33,784 nt of DNA from a bacterium (GCA_023261545.1 JAHFOS010000027.1:1-33784); one strand, 5' to 3'. Numbered from the stretch's first letter, positions 18,546-27,483 are shown. Translations and numbers: made by a program. Notes: a model not told the origin generated them from the letters alone.

Positions 18546-18720
18546 GAATCGTCAACGGACGTTTCCCCCTCCGCGTTCTCCGCGTTTCAGCGTGAACAAT
18601 TCCCGTTTTCTTTCCATTTTTTACGCCATTGCTGAACTCAGAAGTTTTCTTGCGTGCGCAAACGCGGAGAGCGCGGAGGAGACTACAAGTCACACGCCTC
18701 GGTTTTTCACCGTGCCCGGC

Positions 18721-19842
18721 TCAGGACGCGGCGAGTTCCGCGAAGCGTTGAGCCGCCAGGTCGGGGTTAAAACGCCGCGCATTGCCTTCGAGCAGCGGTC
18801 GGCGTGTTTCCAGGATCGCGGGCTGGTTCACGATCTCGCGCAGCGCGGTCTCCCAGGCGCTGGGGTTCGCGTAATCGTCCACCAGCAGACCGGCGGCGCC
18901 GCTGGCTTCCGGCAGTCCGCCCACGCGACTGGCCAGCGTCGGCACGCCGGCAGCGTGGGCCTCGACCACGACGCGCCCAAAAGCCTCTTGCCACTGGGAC
19001 GGCGCAACCAGGAGATTCGCCACCGCGTAAATTTGCGCCATGTTCCAGGTCTTGGGCAGACAGGTGATGTTGGGCCGTGAGGATAGCATTTGGAAAATTT
19101 TGCCCTCGATCTTGCTCCATCCCTCCAGAGCCAGGAACTGAACGGAAGGGAACCGATCCGCAAGGTGCAGGAAAATAGCGAGGCCCTTGACCGCGATGGG
19201 ATTCACGAAAAGAACCGTGAACTGGCCACTTTTGGCTGGGTTTTCGCCGTGATAGCGCTCCGCTTGAATGGCCGGATAGAGCACGTCGCTGTCGTAGCCG
19301 AACTGATCCTTGACCTTGCGTTTGACGAACTCGGAATTGGCAAGTAGCCGCGGGGTTCCGATCCCTAGATCCTTGAAGCGCGCGGGCTCGTAGCCGTTCT
19401 GAACGTAAAAAAAGGTCCGCACGTCCCGCCGCTCGCGCAGTTCTCTCCAGCATTCGATGAAGCCCTCGGCCTGCAGGAGCGCGACATCCGGGTTGTATTG
19501 CCGCAAATATTCTGCAAAACTCTGCTGGAAGTGATCTTCGCGGGCCAGGGTCGTCGTGGGGGAATCCGGCATGCGGTAAGTCACGTGCGCGAAGGCGGGG
19601 TAGGCGATGGTTCCTTCACCGGTCTCAATTTCCGCCGCTTGCTGCTCCAAACTCAGGTTGACCCTGAGATCCCGCAGGATGCCTCCCAGTGCTTCCAATT
19701 GAGGATAATGGAACGCTCCGAGCGCTTTAACGCCCATCAGGCCCCGGCTTTCCAAGGCGCTCAAAAGGTCGAAAGCGATAGTTTCTCCGCCCCCTTCGCC
19801 GAGGGGAGCCAGAGTTTTTCTCGAGGCGAATAGTAGCTTCAT
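18721..19842 (-). CDS. Glycosyltransferase family 4
   Basis: KLLFASRKTLAPLGEGGGETIAFDLLSALESRG, LLANSEFVKRKVKDQFG, LLVAPSQWQEAFGRVVVEAHAAGVPTLASRVGGLPE. Confidence 0.88.
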   Translation of the reverse strand: MKLLFASRKTLAPLGEGGGETIAFDLLSALESRGLMGVKALGAFHYPQLEALGGILRDLRVNLSLEQQAAEIETGEGTIAYPAFAHVTYRMPDSPTTTLAREDHFQQSFAEYLRQYNPDVALLQAEGFIECWRELRERRDVRTFFYVQNGYEPARFKDLGIGTPRLLANSEFVKRKVKDQFGYDSDVLYPAIQAERYHGENPAKSGQFTVLFVNPIAVKGLAIFLHLADRFPSVQFLALEGWSKIEGKIFQMLSSRPNITCLPKTWNMAQIYAVANLLVAPSQWQEAFGRVVVEAHAAGVPTLASRVGGLPEASGAAGLLVDDYANPSAWETALREIVNQPAILETRRPLLEGNARRFNPDLAAQRFAELAAS

Positions 19843-19930
19843 ATTATTATAAATCAAACACTTAATTTGTTTTTCGGGGCGATGCCGCGCCAGCTTAGCC
19901 CATGCGGGTCATTAATCCAGGGCTTGGGGC

Positions 19931-19957
19931 TAAAGGTCCTGGGATTTTTTCCGATAA
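19931..19957 (+). promoter_or_regulatory. Sigma28 (FliA)-type flagellin promoter
   Basis: TAAAGGTC-N11-TCCGATAA, compared with the sigma28 consensus TAAAGTTT-N11-GCCGATAA; about 80 nt upstream of the flagellin ATG. Confidence 0.8.
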
Positions 19958-19998
19958 TTCCTCTTGACACCGCTTCCGGGTCCTGTAGACTGGGGCGG

Positions 19999-20038
19999 TC
20001 CAAGGGACTTGGATTCAACATTTCTAAAGGAATAGAAA
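19999..20038 (+). promoter_or_regulatory. Candidate dual CsrA-binding leader of flagellin: two GGA-loop hairpins
   Basis: TCCAAG-GGA-CTTGGA (19999-20013) and TTTCTA-AAGGAA-TAGAAA (20021-20038), both perfect stems; second loop holds the SD, ATG at 20040. Confidence 0.6.
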
Positions 20039-20039
20039 C

Positions 20040-23000
20040 ATGGGGTTAAGGATTAACCATAATCTGGCGTCACTGAACGCCTCGCTCAATCTGGGACGCG
20101 CCAACAGCATGTTGTCCAAGTCCCTGGGACGGCTCTCCACGGGCCTCAAGATTAACTCGGCGGCCGATGGGCCAGCCGACCTCATTATTTCCGAGCGTAT
20201 GCGCGGCCAGATTCGGGCCCTGTCGCAGGCGACGGAAAACACACAGACGGCGATTTCCATGCTAACGACGGCGGAAGGCGCGCTCACCGAAACCAACTCC
20301 CTGCTCGTCAAGATGAAGGGGCTGGCTTTGAAGGCAGCTCAGTCCGGTACGGCCGATGCCGATGAGATCGCCGCCTCTCAGGCCGAAATTGACGCCGCGT
20401 TGGACTCCATCAACGCGATTGCACGCAACACATCCTTCGGCTCCAAGTTCCTGCTGGACGGCAGTCTTGACATCTCGGCCACGGAGGTGGATACCAACTC
20501 CGTTAATGTCTCTCTTGAGAAGGCCAACTTTGTGGGCGACACCAAGCGACTCACGGTGGATGTCACGGCGGCTTCAGCGAAGGCCCAATCCAACTTTTCC
20601 CTCAATTCCTCTGGTGCCCTTGACGTCGCCCAGTCCATCAAAGTGACTGGCAACCGTGGTTCCTCCACCATCGCCTTCTCCAAGGGGGCGACCGGCACGG
20701 ATATCGCCAAGGAGATCAATGATCAAACCACCCAGACGGGTGTGCTGGCCTCCTACAACAGTACCAAGCAGCGCATCGAATTTATCTCCAACGACTACGG
20801 CTCCACCGAGTTTGTCCAGGTCGAGGATATGGATGGGACGAATGACCTCTTGCGCGGTGACTTGAAGGAGCAGATTAAGACAGCTGAGATTACCTATGGC
20901 GGCCAGTTCAAGATCAAGGCCAAGACATCGGGTGAAGCTGGCGAGAAGATTGCCATCAAGTTCGATAAGACGAGCAACAACAGTGGCACCGCGGAAACGA
21001 TGGCGGTGACCCAGGATTCCAGCAGCGGTAAAACACAGCTCACCTTCACGTTGTCGGATGATATGACGACGTCATTGAGCCTCTTTAGCTCGTCTATTTT
21101 CGTCAATGATGGATATGACAAGAATATCGAGACCACTATTTCTGAGATCCAGGCTCTCATTCAGAACAACGTCACCGTCAACAGCTTGGTCGAGCTGGAG
21201 TTGGTTGGGGACACCAAGATTACCGATAAGGTAAGGGTGGACTCCGCGTTCACGGATTCCTATGTTCAGCTCGTCGGCGGTGCGACGGGACAGGTGGCTA
21301 CGGCGGCATCGGTTAATATCGAAGGCAGCGCCGGTGGGCGACTTGTGATCAGTGCTAAGAACGCTGGTGTGGGCGGCAACGACATCCAGATCCTCACGGC
21401 GACAAGCAGCGTTATCATGAGCGCGGCGATGGACTCCCTCGGCTCGGCGATTACCACGACCAGTGGCGCGTTCAGCGGTGGATCCCAGGGTTGGATTTTC
21501 GTTGGTGTTGGAGGGACCATCTATATCAACAGCAATGCCACGTACCGGCAGATTACGGAACAGTTGAATTCCAATACCAGCGCCAAAGAATTGGTAACGG
21601 CCTCCTTCACCGGAACAGGCCTCGATACCATGAGCACCGGCACGAGTGGCGTTCTTGGGAAATACAACTTGACGGGTGGCACGGGTTTGTCAGGTGGTGC
21701 CAGGGCGGCGTCCTTCATCAATATCGGAGGCGCTACCACGGATCTCGGGCTTATGGTGACCTCTAAGAAGCATGGAACTGAGGGTAACGGCTATGAACTG
21801 GTCATTCGCAATCGTATGTCAAGCACGGGTTCTGTTGAGGTTTATGGCAAGAGGATCATCGTCAATCTTTCCACTGCGGGTATCGGATCTGCGTTGGTCC
21901 TGACAGGCATCATCAGTGCTACCGCAGCGGGATCAGGTGCGAGTATCACTACTAACGCGGCATACGGTGGTAACTACTTCAACCAGTTCAGGTGGAGTTT
22001 TGAGTCTGATACCACTGTGAACGATGCTCCGACTGTTTCTTACGATTCGACAACGAAAACCATCAAGGTTAAGTACGAGACGACCTCCACGACGTTGGGT
22101 GCATTGAGGACGGCCATCACGGGTTCATCGGCCATCCTTGACACGGAAACAGGGCTGACGGTGGGCAACGTTTTCACGCTCACGGGTATGGGCGGTGCGT
22201 TGCCGACGGGCTCGGTCTTTGTGTCTGGTGGCGTCAATACTTCCCTTACAGGTTCTTTGACCACCATGAGTGCGGAATATTTTGGTGGAGGATCGGGCGT
22301 GGTCGGTATTGATTTCAGTGCTACCACGACGTTGGCTGGGCTGATGGGTATTATACGTGGCAACGCCACGGCCCGTGATCTCATAGATGTGGACTTTTTC
22401 GGGAGTGGAGATATCAATCTGTCCATGATCCTTTCTTATGCTGCCGTGAACCCGCTCAGTACTAATGTGAGTACGAACGCGTTCAAGAACGTGAAGGGAG
22501 TATGGGGAGATTACACCTACGTCCTTACGGGAGGTGTATCAGGAAATGTCCAGACCAACATCGTTTCCAAGAGTGGATCTGATGGTCAAGTTAAGGTGAA
22601 CGGCGTCCAGGCATCGGCCAAAAATTTGGGATTCACGTTCGACAATGGTGACGTGCGTGGAACGATAACGCTGAATGAGGCGCTCAACGCTGCTGGCAAG
22701 AAGTCTGTCTTCACGGTAGCTTCGCGTGGAGCCTTCTTCCAGGTGGGCCAGAAGGGTCAGCTCAGCTACCAGACGGGTATCGCCCTGAAGAACGTCCAGA
22801 CCTCCGGCTTAGGACGTGGATCGTACCTCAACAAGGACTTCGACACCTCCGTGGCGGAGAGCTCCACCAACAAGCGGCGTGTCGTCGGAACGCTTGATGG
22901 GATCCGCGGTGGAAGCACCTTCGCGCTCTCCAGAGATCCTTCAACGGCCGTTCAGGTCATTGACAAGGCCATCTCTGATATTGCGAGGCTCAGAGCCCAG

Positions 23001-23216
23001 GTGGGTGCCTTCATCAGCAACACCCTGGAAAGTAACCTCAATTCCTTGGGAGTCGCCTTCGAGAACCTCACGGCATCCGAATCCCGCATCCGCGATGTGG
23101 ATTTTGCGGCGGAGACGGCGGAGTTCACGAGGTCTCAGATCCTGGTTCAAGCTGGAACGTCGGTGGCGTCTCAGGCCAACGCGTCAACCCAGGCGGCTTT
23201 GCAGCTCCTTAAGTAA
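20040..23216 (+). CDS. fliC: Flagellin with large central insert (1058 aa)
   Basis: MGLRINHNLASLNASLNLGRANSMLSKSLGRLSTGLKINSAADGPADLIISERMRGQI N-terminus and SRIRDVDFAAETAEFTRSQILVQAGTSVASQANASTQAALQLLK C-terminus. Confidence 0.97.
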   Translation: MGLRINHNLASLNASLNLGRANSMLSKSLGRLSTGLKINSAADGPADLIISERMRGQIRALSQATENTQTAISMLTTAEGALTETNSLLVKMKGLALKAAQSGTADADEIAASQAEIDAALDSINAIARNTSFGSKFLLDGSLDISATEVDTNSVNVSLEKANFVGDTKRLTVDVTAASAKAQSNFSLNSSGALDVAQSIKVTGNRGSSTIAFSKGATGTDIAKEINDQTTQTGVLASYNSTKQRIEFISNDYGSTEFVQVEDMDGTNDLLRGDLKEQIKTAEITYGGQFKIKAKTSGEAGEKIAIKFDKTSNNSGTAETMAVTQDSSSGKTQLTFTLSDDMTTSLSLFSSSIFVNDGYDKNIETTISEIQALIQNNVTVNSLVELELVGDTKITDKVRVDSAFTDSYVQLVGGATGQVATAASVNIEGSAGGRLVISAKNAGVGGNDIQILTATSSVIMSAAMDSLGSAITTTSGAFSGGSQGWIFVGVGGTIYINSNATYRQITEQLNSNTSAKELVTASFTGTGLDTMSTGTSGVLGKYNLTGGTGLSGGARAASFINIGGATTDLGLMVTSKKHGTEGNGYELVIRNRMSSTGSVEVYGKRIIVNLSTAGIGSALVLTGIISATAAGSGASITTNAAYGGNYFNQFRWSFESDTTVNDAPTVSYDSTTKTIKVKYETTSTTLGALRTAITGSSAILDTETGLTVGNVFTLTGMGGALPTGSVFVSGGVNTSLTGSLTTMSAEYFGGGSGVVGIDFSATTTLAGLMGIIRGNATARDLIDVDFFGSGDINLSMILSYAAVNPLSTNVSTNAFKNVKGVWGDYTYVLTGGVSGNVQTNIVSKSGSDGQVKVNGVQASAKNLGFTFDNGDVRGTITLNEALNAAGKKSVFTVASRGAFFQVGQKGQLSYQTGIALKNVQTSGLGRGSYLNKDFDTSVAESSTNKRRVVGTLDGIRGGSTFALSRDPSTAVQVIDKAISDIARLRAQVGAFISNTLESNLNSLGVAFENLTASESRIRDVDFAAETAEFTRSQILVQAGTSVASQANASTQAALQLLK

Positions 23217-23241
23217 GATCTCCTCTCAGAGTAATAGATTT

Positions 23242-23280
23242 AAAAGCCAGCCCGGGTTATTCCGGGCTGGCTTTTTTTTT
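23242..23280 (+). terminator. Rho-independent terminator after flagellin
   Basis: AAAAGCCAGCCCGG-GTTATT-CCGGGCTGGCTTTT, perfect 14-bp stem with T-tract. Confidence 0.93.
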
Positions 23281-23294
23281 AGGGGGATAGGTTC

Positions 23295-25193
23295 ATGAAG
23301 ATTCTCCCCCAGAATAGCCAAGGCTTAATGCGCCGTGGGATTGTTCCTGGCGTCCATGTCAAGATTGAGCTCCAGGACATTCTTGAGGTGAAGATCCAGC
23401 GCTGTTCCGTAGAAGGATATTATCTGGAAGTGTGTCGTGGCGTTGAGATCCACATCCTAGGCAGCCGCCACAATCAGATCAAAAACGCCGAGCGCAAGGC
23501 TGCATCTGTGGAGATGACACCCAACACTTTCTATTATATGCTGGGTTTCGGCACGGGTCATCTCGCCAAGCGTCTGCTCCAGGGGCTGCCTAAATCGTCT
23601 TTTCTGCTGGTGGTGGAACCCTGCCCTGAAATTTTCTACCGCCTGATGATGGAGGAGGATTTTTCAGTACTTCTTAACGACGAGCGGGCGCATGTAGTCC
23701 TCCCCACCAATCTTGAAACCATGCGCCAGCCGCTGGTCCTTGTCCTGGAAACTTTGTTGCCACACTACGACAAGGCCGTCTATGTGGACAATTGCGACGA
23801 GACACTCCACGTCACCCCCATGAAGGAGTGGCGGAGCGCCATCAGCCGCCAAATTCGCGAATCGTGCAGATTTACCGTCATGAACATCAGGACCTCCGAT
23901 GTCAGCAGCGTGTACTACAATCAGAACGTCCTTTTCGGCATCATGTGCCTGGACTGGGCGGCTATCACGCGCGGTTTATCGAATCGTCCGCTGGTTATCG
24001 TCGCCATGGGGCCCTCATTGGACTTGGAGTATGAGACTTTGCGCCAGATCCAGAGCAAGTGCCATATTGGCTGCGTGGACAACGCTTACCGCGTGTTGCG
24101 AAAGGAAGGCATTGTTCCTGACTTCGTCTTTCAAGTGGAGTGGAGCGAGCGCACGGCGGAATTCTATGAGGGTCTGGAAATACCCCCGCATACGATTCTG
24201 GCTTTTGGCATGGGGGCTTATGGCGGTGTGGTCAAGAAGTGGCCGGGTCAGAGACTGGCTTTTCCAACGTTTCTCACCAAAGCTCTGATTGGAGAGTTTT
24301 ACCCCGAGGGCGTCCCGACCTTCGGGGGAAACAATGTGGGCATGATGGGCGTTGATTTCGCCACCACTGCCAAGGCAAGTCCTGTGTATCTTGTGGGATT
24401 CGACCTCTGCGCACCGATGGCGTGTTTTTTTCACCCCGCTGCGCTGCATCTCAACGATGCTTATCCCGCCATGAGCCGATTTTGGTCGCTTGAAAAGATG
24501 AACTATGCTTACATCCGCATTTACAATGAAACCATCGAGGTGCCCGGCTACGACGGCAAACCGGTTTATACACCGTTCTCTTTTGATAGAGGCAAAAAGG
24601 AGCTGGGCGAAATCATGAGGGACCGTGGGCGGGCCGAACACTTTTTTTCGGCGAGCCGCTACGGCAATCCCATTCCTGGCGTCGGCTATCGCCCCCTCGC
24701 CGAGCTGTCGGCCCTGCTCGACGGCCTTCCCGACAAAGAGATTCTCCATCCCAACCAATGCACCCTGAACGGCGACAAATTGCTGGAATTCACGGATCGC
24801 AAGCTGGATGAGGTTGACGACTACTACCGGGCACTCAAGGACGTTCATGATCATGCCGGGGATTGGCTGCGGATAGTTGACCAGACCTCGGATGAGGATC
24901 GGGTTAATTTCGTCGGACGGCAGTTCAATGAGTCCTTCGCCCGCCTGCACCAGACTAACTGTGCTTGGCTGGAGCAACTGTTGATATCCATGGATCGCCG
25001 CATCCAGATTCGGCACTTTACGCGTCTCAATCAGGTTAAGAACGTCGAGGACAAGCGAGAGAAGATACGCGAGATGGCGCGGCTTTTCATTGATGACTAT
25101 CCTGTCATCGCCTCCTACCAGAAATTCATGGAGGAATATTTGAAAAAAATTCAATCCGCTGGTCAGCAGTATCTCATGGAGCATGGAACTTGA
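23295..25193 (+). CDS. maf: Motility accessory factor (Maf/MAF_flag10, DUF115 family), candidate flagellin nonulosonate glycosyltransferase
   Basis: FYYMLGFGTGHLAKRLL, PLVIVAMGPSLDLEYETLRQIQSKCHIGCVDNAYRVLRKEGIVPDFVFQVEW, FGGNNVGMMGVDFATTAKASPVYLVGFDLC; immediately downstream of flagellin. Confidence 0.88.
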   Translation: MKILPQNSQGLMRRGIVPGVHVKIELQDILEVKIQRCSVEGYYLEVCRGVEIHILGSRHNQIKNAERKAASVEMTPNTFYYMLGFGTGHLAKRLLQGLPKSSFLLVVEPCPEIFYRLMMEEDFSVLLNDERAHVVLPTNLETMRQPLVLVLETLLPHYDKAVYVDNCDETLHVTPMKEWRSAISRQIRESCRFTVMNIRTSDVSSVYYNQNVLFGIMCLDWAAITRGLSNRPLVIVAMGPSLDLEYETLRQIQSKCHIGCVDNAYRVLRKEGIVPDFVFQVEWSERTAEFYEGLEIPPHTILAFGMGAYGGVVKKWPGQRLAFPTFLTKALIGEFYPEGVPTFGGNNVGMMGVDFATTAKASPVYLVGFDLCAPMACFFHPAALHLNDAYPAMSRFWSLEKMNYAYIRIYNETIEVPGYDGKPVYTPFSFDRGKKELGEIMRDRGRAEHFFSASRYGNPIPGVGYRPLAELSALLDGLPDKEILHPNQCTLNGDKLLEFTDRKLDEVDDYYRALKDVHDHAGDWLRIVDQTSDEDRVNFVGRQFNESFARLHQTNCAWLEQLLISMDRRIQIRHFTRLNQVKNVEDKREKIREMARLFIDDYPVIASYQKFMEEYLKKIQSAGQQYLMEHGT

Positions 25194-26863
25194 GTGATGA
25201 TAAACCCACTCCCCCGGAGTTAAAACCCCGCTCCGGGGCGCTCGGCATTATTGATTTCACCCTGCCAATCACTTCGGCGGAATTTGAACTGCGCTATTAC
25301 GACACGGCCTTTCAGGGATTGAGTTTCCTGGAGATATTTCTGGATCGTGTGTCCAAGGTGCCGGGAATTGACAACCTTGTGGCGGTGGTTCACTCTGAAG
25401 TGGAGGGGCGGGTCATGCCGTATCTAAGCCGCTATTCTTCCATCAAGGCCTTGGCTGTGCCGGCCATGGGCGCGGCGATTCGCTATCTGAACCATCCTTG
25501 TCTGACCAAAAGCATCAAGTGGTGTCATCAGAGCTTTCGCGGCGGAGCCTTGGATGCCACCATCTACGACGATGTCATGCCCATGGAGCTGTTGCGGGAT
25601 CTGTCGGGTCAGGTCTATCCGAAGTCGCTCATATATTTCACTCCGGAATTTCCCCTTTTTGACGTGGAATACGCCACCCAACTGCTCGACAACCGTGAGG
25701 ACGACAAGCACCAATTGCTGCTCAAGGTTCGTGCTTCGGTGCTCGGAGCTTCCCCGGCGGTCATTCCCTGGGCCGGCCTCAAGTTGCTCCAGACGGCGCG
25801 TTGGACGCCGCTGGCGAATTTTCGCCCAAATCCAGGGGGCGATGGTGCCATGATCATGAGGGATAGTGTTTATCATGATCGCGATACCGACTTGAAACGC
25901 GGCAGCCTAATTTTACGTTCGCGACGGGACGGGCGGCGGCTGACGCAGCTTTTGCGGTACCTTGGCGCCAACAAATTGGAGTGGACGACACGGAACCTGG
26001 TCGCCGGGCTTCAAACCGAAGCGGTAGCCTTGGAGGATTTGCCCAGGGAAGTGGACGTCGAACTCAACTCGCTGGGGTATACCGCTAGCTGTAAACTGCC
26101 GTCCTTGCGGGAGGGGCCGGAGATGGATTTTGCGTTGTTTGAAAAGTTATACGTGGAAGTCTGCTCATGGGAGGATGGCCTGCTCACCATCGGTGATCTG
26201 GGGGATGTCCTGAAGTATTCCCGCCTGGGGGATTTGCGGCAACTGGTGAAGGGCAAGCGTCCCTGGGGGCTGCACATGATCTGGAATGCCGAAACCTTGT
26301 TGGAGATGAGCCCGCTTCCCCTTGAATGGATGGAAATTCCCTTTGATATCCTGACTCTGAGGGTGACGCCGCTTTCCTACTCCAGAAAATATAAGATGAT
26401 CGATATCGAACCCGTGATTTTGGAACTTTCCCGTATCTATAACAAAAGCGATTATCAAGCGCCGGTGCTGCACATCGAAATGAACAAGCACGAGGCCAAT
26501 TGGCGTGACGCCAAGCCCATCTTCGACTGGGCGTCCAAGTATTGTACGAGCTTCAATCTCGTGGGCTTTAACGACTATGCGGGCCAGATTCAAAGTGAGC
26601 CAGGGACCTTTCATTATGTTCCGAGGCCCCGCTACCCGTGCGAGAAGCTGCTGTATCAGATGTACGTGTTGCCTGACGGAACGGTCCCGCTCTGCAAGCA
26701 GGACTTCAAGGGTTCGATGGCCTTTGGGAACGTGCGTGACCGGACGCTCAAGGAGATTTGGAACGATGAAAAACTGCTCAGCCTGCGCACACGGCAGTTG
26801 GCCGGCGAGTTCCATACTACCGAACTATGTGGGCGCTGCAAAGTGGGCTGGGCGCACACTTGA
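25190..26863 (+). CDS. SPASM-domain protein without radical-SAM CxxxCxxC motif; N-terminal region nucleotidyltransferase-like
   Basis: C-terminus CEKLLYQMYVLPDGTVPLCKQDFKGSMAFGNVRDRTLKEIWNDEKLLSLR...CGRCKVGW is SPASM-like; overlaps maf stop by 4 nt. Confidence 0.75.
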   Translation: MSDDKPTPPELKPRSGALGIIDFTLPITSAEFELRYYDTAFQGLSFLEIFLDRVSKVPGIDNLVAVVHSEVEGRVMPYLSRYSSIKALAVPAMGAAIRYLNHPCLTKSIKWCHQSFRGGALDATIYDDVMPMELLRDLSGQVYPKSLIYFTPEFPLFDVEYATQLLDNREDDKHQLLLKVRASVLGASPAVIPWAGLKLLQTARWTPLANFRPNPGGDGAMIMRDSVYHDRDTDLKRGSLILRSRRDGRRLTQLLRYLGANKLEWTTRNLVAGLQTEAVALEDLPREVDVELNSLGYTASCKLPSLREGPEMDFALFEKLYVEVCSWEDGLLTIGDLGDVLKYSRLGDLRQLVKGKRPWGLHMIWNAETLLEMSPLPLEWMEIPFDILTLRVTPLSYSRKYKMIDIEPVILELSRIYNKSDYQAPVLHIEMNKHEANWRDAKPIFDWASKYCTSFNLVGFNDYAGQIQSEPGTFHYVPRPRYPCEKLLYQMYVLPDGTVPLCKQDFKGSMAFGNVRDRTLKEIWNDEKLLSLRTRQLAGEFHTTELCGRCKVGWAHT

Positions 26864-26882
26864 GCCTCAATATGGAGAGTCG

Positions 26883-27305
26883 TCCACAGATTACACTGAT
26901 GAACACAGAGAATAATGATCTGCGTACTCGTGCCATCATCGGGGCGGCGATAGAAGTTCATCGGCAACTGGGACACGGGTTCCTAGAGACGGTTTATCAT
27001 GAGGCTTTGGCGCTTGAATTTGCAGCACAAAAAATCCCCTTTCAACACGAGACACCCCTTGCTGTCAATTACAAAAACCAAGCGCTTGCCTGCACCTATA
27101 GGGCCGACTTTATTTGTTATGGTGACATTCTCGTAGAACTGAAGACACTTGCTGCATTAGGCGGTAATGAACAGGCGCAGGTCATCAACTATTTGAGGGC
27201 ATCTGGGTTGCGCCTGGGACTGTTACTTAATTTTGGCGTGCCCAGCCTTCAAATCAAACGTATGGTTTTCGGCCCTCATTTGTGTTCCTCTGTGAAATCT
27301 GTGGA
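26883..27305. repeat. Imperfect inverted repeat arms (26883-26907 and 27281-27305) of the ACACAGAT family bounding a GxxExxY gene
   Basis: Left TCCACAGATTACACTGATGAACACA; right reverse-complements to TCCACAGATTTCACAGAGGAACACA. Confidence 0.8.
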
Positions 27306-27333
27306 TAATCTAAATTCTGGCTTATCCGACTAA
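26899..27333 (+). CDS. GxxExxY protein (PD-(D/E)XK nuclease-like family)
   Basis: IIGAAIEVHRQLGHGFLETVYHEALALEF...YRADFICYGDILVELKTL...QVINYLRASGLRLGLLLNFG. Confidence 0.9.
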   Translation: MNTENNDLRTRAIIGAAIEVHRQLGHGFLETVYHEALALEFAAQKIPFQHETPLAVNYKNQALACTYRADFICYGDILVELKTLAALGGNEQAQVINYLRASGLRLGLLLNFGVPSLQIKRMVFGPHLCSSVKSVDNLNSGLSD

Positions 27334-27394
27334 TGTGTACCTTTGGGCAGTGTCATCCCTGTTTTTTGGTTCTCTGCGCCCCAAACTCGGGATC

Positions 27395-27460
27395 ATCCAC
27401 AGATTACACAGATGTGTATTGATTAAATATTATCTGTATTAATCGGTGTCCTCTGTGGAT
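27395..27460. repeat. ACACAGAT-family palindromic repeat
   Basis: ATCCACAGATTACACAGATGTGTATTGATTAAATATTATCTGTATTAATCGGTGTCCTCTGTGGAT. Confidence 0.85.
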
Positions 27461-27483
27461 AATCCAAAAATAGCCTTGGCCCC

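Larger units (their letters stand above)
18344..18700 (+). repeat. Dispersed CGCGGAG repeat family, copy C, interrupted by the element at 18379-18545
   Basis: GCTAACCCGGCAGCCGGAACCCAAAGAATCGTC | insert | AACGGACGTTTCCCCCTCCGCGTTCTCCGCGTTTCAGCGTGAA...GCGGAGAGCGCGGAGGAG. Confidence 0.8.

Noticed and set aside
19964-19991. Sigma70-like TTGACA-N16-TAGACT upstream of flagellin
   Set aside because: Kept only as an alternative: the sigma28 match at 19931-19957 is much more specific for flagellin and would place TTGACA in the leader
24015-25184. 389-aa minus-strand ORF
   Set aside because: Shadow ORF antisense to maf
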